Origin: Flavobacteriales bacterium UBA6770
GTDB taxonomy: Bacteria; Bacteroidota; Bacteroidia; Flavobacteriales_G; Salibacteraceae
Length of the DNA stretch: 64,000 nt
Assembly (NCBI GenBank): GCA_905181875.1
Contig: CAJIZH010000004.1
Coordinates: 186,001-250,000 of the forward strand
Direction of reading: 5' to 3'
Shown here: piece by piece, positions 18,831 to 27,755 of the stretch
How positions within the stretch are numbered: position 1 is the stretch's first letter
How the letters are laid out: every line of letters begins with the position of its first letter
Position numbers and translations under genes: made by a program
The notes under the pieces: generated by a model
What the model saw: the letters and a program-made list of their open reading frames with translations, nothing else
What the model was told of the DNA's origin: nothing
Database searches by the model: none

Positions 18831-18838
18831 TACTTTTG
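18831..18838 (+). promoter_or_regulatory. Bacteroidota -7 promoter element (TACTTTTG) of the desaturase gene
   Basis: TACTTTTG matches TAnnTTTG and lies 19 nt before the ATG at 18857. No TTG is found at the expected -33 spacing, so only the -7 box is supported. Confidence 0.5.
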
Positions 18839-18856
18839 TATTTTAAAAAATAACAC

Positions 18857-19624
18857 ATGGCATATATTTTAATTTTCTTCTTTGCTCATTGGTATGGCTC
18901 GTTATTGTTTCAATCAATGTTTCATCACAGGTATGCGGCGCATGCCCAATTTGAACTCTCTCCTGCTATGGAAAAAGTGTTTTTCATTTTATCTTGGATA
19001 TTCATGGGATCAAATTATTTAAGTCCTTATGGTTATGGCGTAATGCACCGTCAACACCATGCTTGGCCAGACACAGAGAAAGATCCACACTCACCGAAAT
19101 ACGATAAAAATATTTTTTCCATGATGTGGAGAACAAAAAATGTTTATTCGGATCTATCAAATAAAAGAATAGCAGTTGAAGAGCGCTTTACCAAAGGTGT
19201 TCCTGAATGGTGGGCATTTGACAACTTCGCTAGAAGCTGGCCTTCAAGATTATTTTGGAGTGCTATTTATATTGGTTTTTACTGGTTATTTGTACCTAGT
19301 GACATGTTGTGGTTATGGGCTTTATTACCTGTGCAATTTTTAATGTCACCAGTTCACGGAGCTATTATAAACTGGGGAGCTCACGTTTGGGGATATACTA
19401 ATTTTAAATTAAGTAATACATCAAAAAACTTATTACCCTTTGATTTTCTAATGTGGGGCGAAAGCTATCACAACAATCATCACAAATTTGGCGGAAGTGC
19501 AAATTTCGGAGGTCAGAGATGGCACGAAATTGATCCAACTTATATTGTTATGCTTGGGCTTCATAAAGTGGGAATTCTTAGGATTAAAAAGCTTGACCCT
19601 ATTTTGAAATATAGAAACAAATAG
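18857..19624 (+). CDS. Membrane fatty acid (acyl-CoA delta-9-like) desaturase
   Basis: 255 residues. The three histidine boxes of diiron membrane desaturases are visible: HHRYAAH near the N-terminus (about residue 23), HRQHHAWPD (about residue 60) and ESYHNNHHKFGGSANF (about residue 205), with hydrophobic segments between. The enzyme introduces a double bond into membrane acyl chains, probably for fluidity control. ATG start at 18857 with a TAnnTTTG element 19 nt upstream. A decayed copy of the 3' end of this gene lies 359 bp downstream. Confidence 0.9.
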   Translation: MAYILIFFFAHWYGSLLFQSMFHHRYAAHAQFELSPAMEKVFFILSWIFMGSNYLSPYGYGVMHRQHHAWPDTEKDPHSPKYDKNIFSMMWRTKNVYSDLSNKRIAVEERFTKGVPEWWAFDNFARSWPSRLFWSAIYIGFYWLFVPSDMLWLWALLPVQFLMSPVHGAIINWGAHVWGYTNFKLSNTSKNLLPFDFLMWGESYHNNHHKFGGSANFGGQRWHEIDPTYIVMLGLHKVGILRIKKLDPILKYRNK

Positions 19625-19744
19625 ACTTCGTAAGTCTTCTTTACTTTCACTTTAGGCAGAATTTCAGTGGTTATATTTACGAAATCATCTTAGCTAGTTA
19701 TTGGCTTAAAGTGGTTGGTGTTTTTATATTGTCATGAAACAAAC

Positions 19745-19989
19745 TCATATCAATATTGTACTCGTAATTATTTCACGGCAATCCTTTAAATAATATTCTT
19801 CATCTCTCGATTTCCTAATAGGATAAGTAAGCAATTACAACAAATTGATTGAATGTTCAAATTTCAGTAGTCAGCGCTGCATGAAATTGACTCAATTCAC
19901 ATAGCTGTTCGGGTTGCATAAAGGTAAGTAGAGTTGTCAAACTTAAAAAGCTTGAACCAATTCTAAAACATAGAGCGAATGAAGCTTAG
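19745..19989 (+). pseudogene. Decayed tandem copy of the desaturase 3' end
   Basis: This stretch aligns by eye, base for base with small gaps, to the end of the desaturase at a constant offset of about 359 bp. AAAAAGCTTGA occurs at 19586 and again at 19945. The run GTCAG..GC.GAAATTGA..CAA and CATAAAG precede both copies, and CAAATTTC appears in both. The last codons still read KKLEPILKHRANEA, against KKLDPILKYRNK in the intact gene. Upstream frames are broken by indels and stops. The 3' flank is duplicated too: ATTTCAGTGGTTAT occurs near 19660 and 20010. The gap 19625-20085 holds nothing else that I recognise. Confidence 0.8.
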
Positions 19990-20085
19990 CTTATATTTTA
20001 AGCATCATTTCAGTGGTTATAATTACAGGAATTATCAATATCATTAGAATAGTTATTGGAATTCGACTACTAACTTAGTTTATTT

Positions 20086-20826
20086 CTATACGAAGACCTC
20101 AAATCCATTAAATGTCTCAAACTTCCAGACCTCGGCAATAGCATTTACTGATACCAAGTAGGGCTCATACAATCGATTGGTAGAAACTAACAAAAGCGAT
20201 TTTTCTTCCTCAATTTTATTGTAAGCCAGCTTAAATACTACTCCATCTTCTTTGGTAACCACTACACAAGGAGTTCCGCTTTTCAAGTTACTCCAGTCTT
20301 CAATAAACGACGCTGTAACCCAAGATCCATGTACTACTGGTGGCATAGAATCTCCATCAATTTGAAAACAACGATAGGTTTTGTTTCTCGATAAAAAGGG
20401 CAACTGAAATTTAGGTAAACTATCAATAAAACCAGGGTCATTATAGCCCGCAGTATAACCTGCTTGTGCCTGCTGTTTTACAAGTTCAATATTTTCTTTT
20501 CCATTTTTATCGGTGGTTGTTACCAACAAACGCAGCTTATTTCCAGTAATATCTACCTCAAACCCCTGCTCTATTCTCGACAGTTCAAATTCGCCAAGTT
20601 TACTCAAATTGTAGCGCATCATCGCATCTATCGATATTCCAAAGTAATCAGCTAGTTGCACTAATATTTTAAAGGGTGGCTGTACTCCTTTTTCATAACC
20701 GATTAAACTGGTACGCTTTATTTCTAAATCAACAGCCATTTGAGTTTGAGATAATTTTTTGCGAGCTCGCAAAAAATTCAAATTACTTCCAAATACTAAT
20801 GACTCTTGTGTTTGTTCTTTTTTCAT
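20086..20826 (-). CDS. LexA/UmuD-like repressor: XRE helix-turn-helix plus S24 peptidase
   Basis: 246 residues. The N-terminal XRE domain (about 12-65) has LNFLRARKKLSQTQMAVDL and RTSLIGYEKGVQPPF. The C-terminal S24 domain has FQIDGDSMPPVVHGSWV with the nucleophile Ser and VVFKLAYNK with the general-base Lys. The linker QAQAGYTAGY contains an Ala-Gly pair, the cleavage dipeptide of LexA/UmuD. RecA-stimulated self-cleavage and derepression are therefore expected (family knowledge). It is divergent from the Pol IV and DnaE genes, whose promoter carries a TTGTCT-N7-AGACAA dyad. ATG start at 20826. Confidence 0.9.
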   Translation of the reverse strand: MKKEQTQESLVFGSNLNFLRARKKLSQTQMAVDLEIKRTSLIGYEKGVQPPFKILVQLADYFGISIDAMMRYNLSKLGEFELSRIEQGFEVDITGNKLRLLVTTTDKNGKENIELVKQQAQAGYTAGYNDPGFIDSLPKFQLPFLSRNKTYRCFQIDGDSMPPVVHGSWVTASFIEDWSNLKSGTPCVVVTKEDGVVFKLAYNKIEEEKSLLLVSTNRLYEPYLVSVNAIAEVWKFETFNGFEVFV

Positions 20827-21146
20827 GTTTTTTTATCACTCCAGTTTAATCGTATTTATATATGCTCAAGCCGCAGGGCTTTCCTTTTGTCTTAATACAA
20901 AAGGAATTAAAAATCAAGTCTTCTAAAAATAGTGCACCATCCTCTTTGAATAATCCAAATTCGGCCGGGTGATTTTCGAGCACAGCACTCAACTTCCCGA
21001 TCTCTCTAAGGTTCTTCTTTTGACGCTGTCCCAATATCTTAAAAGGACAATATCAACATAACTCGTCATTCTCTCGCAGGCGGGAATCTAAAAACGAAAA
21101 TAGTAGCTCTAAATATTATCAACAATTCATCTCTACAAAAATAATA

Positions 21147-21165
21147 TTGTCTAGATTACAGACAA
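21147..21165. promoter_or_regulatory. Dyad operator candidate TTGTCT-N7-AGACAA upstream of Pol IV
   Basis: Perfect 6-bp arms (21147-21152 and 21160-21165) with a 7-nt spacer. The first TTG can serve as a -33 element, and TATTTG at 21167-21172 as a weak -7 box. The dyad overlaps the presumed promoter of the dinB-dnaE pair, as expected for the S24 repressor encoded divergently. The match to repressor is inferred. Confidence 0.55.
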
Positions 21166-21193
21166 ATATTTGACGATTATTTCGACACAAACA

Positions 21194-22402
21194 ATGAAAT
21201 CTATATTACACCTTGACTTAGACAGCTTTTTTGTCTCTTGCGAACGACTACTTGACAGCAGTTTAAACAACAGAGCTGTACTCATAGGCGGCACATCGAA
21301 CCGAGGCGTGGTAGCTTCCTGTAGTTATGAAGCGCGTTCTTTTGGAATACACTCTGCCATGCCTATGCGCATGGCTCGACAGCTTTGCCCCGAGGCTGTA
21401 GTAATTAGAGGCAATAGTAGCACCTACAGCAAATACTCTGATATTGTTACGGATATCATTAAAGAGACGAGCCCTATGTTCGAAAAAGCATCTATCGACG
21501 AATTCTATGTTGACACTACAGGTATGGACCGTTTTTATGGCACATATGTATGGGCAAAAGAACTTAGAGAACGCATTATAAAAGAGAGTGGATTACCGAT
21601 TTCGTTTGGCCTTTCTACTGGAAAAACAACTGCAAAAATTGGCACTAACGAGGCTAAACCGAACAATCACATTCAAGTACCATGCGGAGAAGAGAAAGCT
21701 TTTATGGCTCCGCTTGATATTCGAAAAATGCCCATGGTAGGCGAAAAAACAACTCAAAAGCTCAACCTTATGGGCATTCAAAAAATTAAAACAGTACAAG
21801 ACATGCCCTGTGAACTCATGGAACGCGTGTTGGGCAAAAACGGAATTTCTCTTTGGAAAAAAGCACAAGGAATTGACAATTCGCCGATTATTACTTACCA
21901 CGAACGCAAGTCTATTTCTATCGAAAGAACGTTTGAAAAAGATACCACCGACGTTGTAAAACTCAAAAGCATTATTACTGCTATGGCTGAGAATTTAGCC
22001 TATCAATTGCGCAACGGCACCAAACTTACAGGTTGCGTGACAGTAAAAATTCGTTATTCAGACTTTACTACCGTTACTCGCCAATTACACATCCCTTACA
22101 CTTCGGTCGATCATAAACTGATAGATATTGTGCAAGAGATTTTCAAAATTCTCTACGCTCGTCGTATGCTCATTCGATTGATTGGAGTGCGCTACAGCAA
22201 ACTCGTTGGTGGTGGTTATCAAATCAATTTATTTGAGGATAATGAGGAAATGGTTCGCCTTTACCAAGCCATGGACGCTATGCGTAATAAATACGGACAG
22301 GATGCTGTGAAGCGTGCCGTTGGCATGGATTCTAAAGGTATTGGAAGGAAGAATCCTTTCAATGGACAACCGAATGTAATTCCAGCGCATCGCAGAGCTT
22401 AA
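21194..22402 (+). CDS. dinB: Y-family DNA polymerase (Pol IV/DinB-like)
   Basis: About 402 residues from the ATG at 21194. An in-frame ATG at 21170 overlaps the putative -7 box and would leave no leader, so 21194 is preferred. Catalytic motifs are LHLDLDSFFVSCERL (first Asp), VVASCSYEARSFGIHSAMP and KASIDEFYVDTTG (Asp-Glu pair), followed by the helix-hairpin-helix region MVGEKTTQKLNLMGIQKI and a little-finger domain. QINLF near residue 350 fits a beta-clamp-binding motif. It performs translesion synthesis. The 22409 DnaE start follows after 6 nt, so the two are cotranscribed. Confidence 0.95.
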   Translation: MKSILHLDLDSFFVSCERLLDSSLNNRAVLIGGTSNRGVVASCSYEARSFGIHSAMPMRMARQLCPEAVVIRGNSSTYSKYSDIVTDIIKETSPMFEKASIDEFYVDTTGMDRFYGTYVWAKELRERIIKESGLPISFGLSTGKTTAKIGTNEAKPNNHIQVPCGEEKAFMAPLDIRKMPMVGEKTTQKLNLMGIQKIKTVQDMPCELMERVLGKNGISLWKKAQGIDNSPIITYHERKSISIERTFEKDTTDVVKLKSIITAMAENLAYQLRNGTKLTGCVTVKIRYSDFTTVTRQLHIPYTSVDHKLIDIVQEIFKILYARRMLIRLIGVRYSKLVGGGYQINLFEDNEEMVRLYQAMDAMRNKYGQDAVKRAVGMDSKGIGRKNPFNGQPNVIPAHRRA

Positions 22403-22408
22403 ATAAGT

Positions 22409-25366
22409 ATGTTATTAAACTGTCATAGCTATTATAGTCTGAATTACGGGTGCCTATCGGTAGACGATGTATTGCAAACCATAAAAGATTTGGGATACAC
22501 CAACTTTGTAATTACGGATATCAATAACACCTCAGAAACCTTTCGATTTTTGATGCGCGCCGAAGAATACGGCATTAAAGCAAACATTGGTATTGACTTT
22601 AGAAATAGCGTACACCAACAATACATTGGCATTGCTAAAAATAAAAAGGGTTTCTTCGAACTCAACGCACACCTCTCTCATCATTTAGAGAAAAAACTCT
22701 CTATTGATCCCATAGCTCCAAATTTCAAACACGCTTATATCATCTATCCCCTAGCTTTTGCTCCACATCCTAATTACTTAAAGGAGCACGAATTTATCGG
22801 TATCAGTCCATCCGATTTAAAAAATACCACCAAACAAAAGGATTGGAAACACCACCAAGGGAAACTGGTTGTGCTCTGCACTGCTACTTTTCGAAACAAA
22901 AGAGATTACAATACCCACCGATTGTTGCGAGCCATTGGAGAAAATATGCTGTTGAGTAAACTCCCTCCTATTCGGCAAGCTAATCCAGATAATAAATACC
23001 GAAGTGCAGTAGAAATAAAGCAGCTCTATGAACAGTTTCCTGAAATTCTGAAGAACACAAAAAAGCTACTCAAAAAATGTAAAGTGAATTACAACTTCAA
23101 ACAACCAAAAAACAAGCTGTACTTTACCAAAAGTAAAGAAGAGGATATAAAATTACTCACCGACCTGAGTCACCAAGGATTAGAATACCGATTCAAAACG
23201 GTAAATGACGTTATTCTAAAACGTCTCGATACAGAACTCAAGCTCATCGAGCAATGTGATTTTTGCGCCTATTTCTTGATCAATTGGGACTTGGTATGTT
23301 ACGCTCAAAGGAAAGGCTACTGCTATGTAGGTAGAGGAAGTGGCGCTAACAGTTTGGTGGCTTATCTACTCCGGATTACCAATGTTGATCCTATTGATTT
23401 GGACTTATACTTCGAGCGATTTATTAATCCTTATAGAATTAGCCCACCTGACTTTGATATAGATTTTTCATGGACCGATAGAGATGATATTACCATGTAC
23501 CTCTTCGATACTTACGGTTGGGACAAAGTCGCGTTGCTGGGGTCTTATCAAACCTTTCAGCGGAAAGCTGTAATTCGAGAATTGGGTAAAGTCTTTGGTT
23601 TGCCCGACGAAGAAATAAAAAGCCTACAACATTCCTCTCAATATGCGAGTGATACCTATGGCCAATTGGTTCAGAAGTACAGCACATACATAGCAGGTTT
23701 CCCAAGTCATTTGAGTATTCACTCTAGCGGAATTCTCATTTCTGAAGAACCAATTCATTACTATTCCTCTACTGTTTTGCCTCCTAAAAATTTCCCAACT
23801 ACACACTTCGATATGCAGATTGCCGAGGACATCGGTTTGTACAAATACGATATCCTGAGTCAGCGCGGATTGGGGAAAATAAAAGATGCTTTGGTGTATG
23901 TAAAACAAAACCACGGTATAACGATAGACATAGACGACATCGATATGCTAAAAAATGATCCTAAGGTAAAGCAGCTCCTTAGACAAGGAGATTTAACGGG
24001 TTGTTTTTATGTAGAATCTCCGGCCATGCGCATGTTACTTACCAAGCTAAAAGCAGAAGATTACACTCAACTGGTAGCGGCTAGTTCTATCATTCGCCCA
24101 GGGGTTTCAAAAAGTGGAATGATGCGCGAATACATTATTCGATTTCAGGATGAAGAACGGCGTAAAAATGCTCAAAAGGCTTTACCTGAACTCTACAAAT
24201 TATTGGAAGAAACTTATGGTGTAATGGTTTACCAAGAAGATGTAATTAAAGTAGCGCACTTTTTTGCGGGACTCACCTTGGCCGAAGCCGACATCCTTAG
24301 ACGTGGCATGTCTTGGAAGTTTAAAGAACGTACCGAATTTGCTCAGGTCGAACAACGGTTTTTTGACAATTGCCACCAAAAAGGTTACGCCGAAAAAACG
24401 GTACAGGACATCTGGCATCAGATAGAGAGTTTTGCCAATTATGCTTTCTCCAAAGGGCATTCGGCGAGTTATGCAGTAGAGAGTTTTCAAGCCTTATACA
24501 TTCACGCGTATTATCCGCTAGAATACCTTACCGCTACCCTAAACAATGGGGGTGGTTTTTACTCCAAAGAATTCTATGCACACACTGCCCGAATGAAAGG
24601 CGGAACCATCGCCCTGCCTTGTGTAAACAATAGCGATCTTAAGGCTACTTTATCGGGTAAAACGGTTCACTTAGGTTTAGCATTTATCAATGGTGGCTTC
24701 GGAAATGAAAATGTATATCGTATTCTAAAGTCAAGACAAACGGACGGCCCATTTTTATCTTTTAGAGACTTTGTGAATCGTATGTCTGAAATCAGTTTGG
24801 AGCAGATTATCGTTCTTATTCGGCTGGGATGTTTTCGCTGTTTTGAACCCAACAAAAAGAAACTGATGTGGGACGCTCATTTTTTGCTTTCTAAAACTCC
24901 AGAGACTAGAGAAAAAGGCAATCTATTTCGGATAGAACCCAAAAGCTGGAAACTCCCCGAGCTGATTCATACACAGATAGAAGACGCTTACGACGAAATG
25001 GAACTATTGGGTTTTCCAGTAACGGTAAGCCCGTTTAGTTTGATAGCCGACCAAAGCCAAATAGCAACTTTAGCTGCATCAGAATTACCCAAACTAATCG
25101 GAAAAACTGTGGACTTGGCGGGTTATCGTGTAACCGTAAAATCGACCAAAACGAACAACAATCAAATCATGCAGTTTGGAACATTTGTGGACCAAAAAGG
25201 CGATTGGATAGACACCGTGATTTTCCCAAATGTCTTTGCAAATAACAAAGTATCTGCTCCCGGTTGTTATAAGATACGCGGCAAAGTGAGCGAAGAATTT
25301 GGCCACATAACGGTTGATGTAGAAAAGATTAGGCGACTGGAAATGGTGAATTTGAGAGGGGATTAA
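22409..25366 (+). CDS. Second DNA polymerase III alpha subunit, error-prone DnaE2-like
   Basis: 985 residues, shorter than replicative DnaE (about 1160 or more). The N-terminal PHP domain (about 1-220) is degenerate: HSYYSLNYG keeps one His-Ser, but the usual TDH motif reads TDINNT, so proofreading or pyrophosphatase activity is unlikely. The catalytic core has GRGSGANSLVAYLL and PDFDIDFSWTDR with the conserved acidic residues, then VYQEDVIKVAHFFAGL, SKGHSASYAVESFQALY and a C-terminal OB fold (about 880-980). It is cotranscribed with Pol IV, 6 nt apart. This equals the DnaE2 position in ImuB-DnaE2 mutasomes. The stop at 25366 directly abuts the stop of the converging helicase at 25367. Confidence 0.92.
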   Translation: MLLNCHSYYSLNYGCLSVDDVLQTIKDLGYTNFVITDINNTSETFRFLMRAEEYGIKANIGIDFRNSVHQQYIGIAKNKKGFFELNAHLSHHLEKKLSIDPIAPNFKHAYIIYPLAFAPHPNYLKEHEFIGISPSDLKNTTKQKDWKHHQGKLVVLCTATFRNKRDYNTHRLLRAIGENMLLSKLPPIRQANPDNKYRSAVEIKQLYEQFPEILKNTKKLLKKCKVNYNFKQPKNKLYFTKSKEEDIKLLTDLSHQGLEYRFKTVNDVILKRLDTELKLIEQCDFCAYFLINWDLVCYAQRKGYCYVGRGSGANSLVAYLLRITNVDPIDLDLYFERFINPYRISPPDFDIDFSWTDRDDITMYLFDTYGWDKVALLGSYQTFQRKAVIRELGKVFGLPDEEIKSLQHSSQYASDTYGQLVQKYSTYIAGFPSHLSIHSSGILISEEPIHYYSSTVLPPKNFPTTHFDMQIAEDIGLYKYDILSQRGLGKIKDALVYVKQNHGITIDIDDIDMLKNDPKVKQLLRQGDLTGCFYVESPAMRMLLTKLKAEDYTQLVAASSIIRPGVSKSGMMREYIIRFQDEERRKNAQKALPELYKLLEETYGVMVYQEDVIKVAHFFAGLTLAEADILRRGMSWKFKERTEFAQVEQRFFDNCHQKGYAEKTVQDIWHQIESFANYAFSKGHSASYAVESFQALYIHAYYPLEYLTATLNNGGGFYSKEFYAHTARMKGGTIALPCVNNSDLKATLSGKTVHLGLAFINGGFGNENVYRILKSRQTDGPFLSFRDFVNRMSEISLEQIIVLIRLGCFRCFEPNKKKLMWDAHFLLSKTPETREKGNLFRIEPKSWKLPELIHTQIEDAYDEMELLGFPVTVSPFSLIADQSQIATLAASELPKLIGKTVDLAGYRVTVKSTKTNNNQIMQFGTFVDQKGDWIDTVIFPNVFANNKVSAPGCYKIRGKVSEEFGHITVDVEKIRRLEMVNLRGD

Positions 25367-27649
25367 TTATTCTTTCAAACTCACCTGCACCATTCTAATT
25401 TTCCCGTAAGAATACTTCCCTTTAAAAGCAGCGAAAATTCCAGCACTGCCATTCTTTGATTTTTTAATAGCCAAGCTTAAAATTTCAATTTCAGCTTTGT
25501 CCATATGATCTTCCAATTTCAGTACTCCGGCTTCTATTCCTTTAGCCACATGCCCCTCTATTGTTCCTGCAACCAAATCTCGCTTCTTTGCAACTTCGGC
25601 TACAGACAAGCCGCTATTCAGTAAATCATAAGATTCCTTGTAGGTGCTTCCCTTCTCCGCCTTTACAGGTTTTTCACCATCGACTGGAAGCGGATTTTTA
25701 CGCTTTTTTCCGGTTTTTGTTTTTTGCAAATCTGGATTCGATGCAGCATTTTGTCTCGCTGCTTCTAAAATTGACTTTCTTTTATCCACTCGCATTTTTC
25801 CATAAGGCGATTCCCTTGGTATAGGCTGTTTTGTGTAAACGCAATGAGCCATCATAGCAGCTTTCTCAATTTCCGAAATGGTTTTCATAATTAGCTGATC
25901 CAGTTCTTCTAAAAAAGTTCGATACGTTTTGGCTTTGGCCAATTGCTCGACTTCGGCCAAATGTGTCAATAATGTTTTTTGAACTCCACTTAGAAAATCT
26001 AGGAAATAGCCACTCCCCTTTTCCAATCTTTCCATAAGTATTTTATGGTCATCCGTTTGCAGAATTCTTGAGATTTGAGATTTAAATTTTCTAGAGATAT
26101 CCCTTTGACCAGCAAATTCAGATTGAAGCAATGGCAAAGTTGTTCTTAGTGAATCCAGTTCAAACTCTAACGAAGTTTTGGCATTGCGTAATTGGTATTC
26201 CAACATCTTTTCAATGGGTTCAAAGTCATAGGAATTCAACAAAACACGCTCTAAATATCTACGTTGTTCCAACTCCAATGTTTTGCCCAATTCAGAGGGC
26301 TTTTCTTGGTCTGAAACAAAAGTATTAACCTCATTATCTGTAACAATTACACTGCTGTTGATTGGGCTTCTTAACACTAACCCTTTCAAACTTCTAAGTC
26401 TACTGAGTGCCACATATACTTGTCCGGCAGCAAATGCTTGACCCACGTCAATGATGGCTTTTTCGAAGGTAAGTCCTTGACTTTTATGCACTGTTACCGC
26501 CCACGCCAATTTTATAGGATACTGAGTGAATGTACCTACCACCTCTTCTTCTAGTTCCTTGTTACTTGAATTAATAGTGTATTTCTTATTAGCCCATTCT
26601 TCGGTCTGAAGCAAATATTCCACTTTCTCTCCATCTAGAATTACTTTTATTTCATCCTTCTTTAAGCTTGAAACTCGAGCTATTTTACCATTAAAATAGC
26701 GTTTATCTGCACTGGAATCGTTTTTAATAAACATTACCTGCGCGCCCATTTTCAACTCAAGCATTTGAGCAACTGGATATATGTGCTCTGGAAAATCTCT
26801 TGCTACTTTTGCCTTATAGGTAAATGCCTCTTCTTTTAAATCTTCGAGTTGCTTTCTATTAATCTGATCGGCTTTATTATTATGGGTTGTGAGCGTAATG
26901 ACGCCATCCATTTTATTAATTTGTTCTTGAGTTTTAACAAACTCATTTAACTCGCTGATGTCAGATTCTGTAGCACAATTATTTCGTAGGTTATTTAAAA
27001 TTCGAATAAAATCTTCATCCTCTTGTCTAAAGATTTTATCCAGTTCTATATAAGTTGGAGGATCATATTTTAAAGCATGAGCTTCGAAAAAGTGCATGCT
27101 TTTGTAGTAATTCTTAAGCACATTCCATTCATTTTGTTGCACAATGGGAGGCAACTGATATAAGTCGCCAATAAACAATACTTGAACGCCTCCAAAACTT
27201 CTATTGAAATTGGATTTAACACTGCGCATACGATAATCAATAGCATCCAATAAATCTGCACGAAGCATACTCACTTCATCTATGATTAACAAGTCTGCAG
27301 CACGCAAAACCTGCTTACGGATTGAATTTAAAGGATGTTTTCTAGCCAGTGTATGCTGAGTGAAAAATCGAGCATCCTGACCAAAGCTTCCATCTGGAGA
27401 GCGATCAGGTACAAAACTTCCAAAAGGAAATAAAAATTGGGAATGAATAGTAACTCCCTCAGCATTTAAAGCGGCAATACCTGTAGGTGCAACCACCACA
27501 AAGTTCTTATGCGTTTTCCTGGCTAAAGTTCTAAGGAAGGTTGTTTTTCCAGTTCCTGCTTTTCCCGTAAGAAAAACATGGCTTCCGGTGCTGTTTATAA
27601 ACCGAGTGGTTAATTCAATTAAATCTGTGCTTTGTATGTTTTCTTTCAC
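25367..27649 (-). CDS. Pif1-like superfamily 1 helicase with C-terminal HTH_40-type domain
   Basis: 760 residues. SF1 motifs in order: Walker A TGKAGTGKTTFLRTL (about residue 26), VVAPTGIAALNAEGVTIHS, Walker B LLIIDEVSMLRADLLDAID, FIGDLYQLPPIV, and near residue 400 WAVTVHKSQGLTFEKAIIDVG plus YVALSRLRSLKGLVLRSP. A long helical insert (about 450-630) leads to a lysine-rich linker and a winged-helix/HTH_40-like tail (YDLLNSGLSVAEVAKKRDLV, IEGHVAKGIEAGVL). It is expected to unwind 5'-tailed DNA. Start is GTG at 27649. It converges on dnaE2 with zero spacing between stop codons. Confidence 0.9.
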   Translation of the reverse strand: MKENIQSTDLIELTTRFINSTGSHVFLTGKAGTGKTTFLRTLARKTHKNFVVVAPTGIAALNAEGVTIHSQFLFPFGSFVPDRSPDGSFGQDARFFTQHTLARKHPLNSIRKQVLRAADLLIIDEVSMLRADLLDAIDYRMRSVKSNFNRSFGGVQVLFIGDLYQLPPIVQQNEWNVLKNYYKSMHFFEAHALKYDPPTYIELDKIFRQEDEDFIRILNNLRNNCATESDISELNEFVKTQEQINKMDGVITLTTHNNKADQINRKQLEDLKEEAFTYKAKVARDFPEHIYPVAQMLELKMGAQVMFIKNDSSADKRYFNGKIARVSSLKKDEIKVILDGEKVEYLLQTEEWANKKYTINSSNKELEEEVVGTFTQYPIKLAWAVTVHKSQGLTFEKAIIDVGQAFAAGQVYVALSRLRSLKGLVLRSPINSSVIVTDNEVNTFVSDQEKPSELGKTLELEQRRYLERVLLNSYDFEPIEKMLEYQLRNAKTSLEFELDSLRTTLPLLQSEFAGQRDISRKFKSQISRILQTDDHKILMERLEKGSGYFLDFLSGVQKTLLTHLAEVEQLAKAKTYRTFLEELDQLIMKTISEIEKAAMMAHCVYTKQPIPRESPYGKMRVDKRKSILEAARQNAASNPDLQKTKTGKKRKNPLPVDGEKPVKAEKGSTYKESYDLLNSGLSVAEVAKKRDLVAGTIEGHVAKGIEAGVLKLEDHMDKAEIEILSLAIKKSKNGSAGIFAAFKGKYSYGKIRMVQVSLKE

Positions 27650-27755
27650 GGTGCCGAAGGTAAAGTTTTCGTGTTTTAATTTTGAATTTCTTACTCTCTT
27701 TAAAAGACTCTAAAAATATACTCTCAATAAAACATCCCTTTAATACAAAAGAATT

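Noticed and set aside
20846-21034. Minus-strand ORF of 62 codons between the S24 repressor and Pol IV
   Set aside because: It starts with TTG, has no recognisable domain, and its end (KTKGKPCGL) looks like intergenic sequence read as protein. Not enough support for a gene.
21070-21088. AGGCGGGAATC shared with the T-arm of tRNA-Leu, as a second attachment site
   Set aside because: Only 11 bp, 34 kb from the recombinase, and the surrounding sequence does not match the tRNA. The string is also common in bacterial dispersed repeats.
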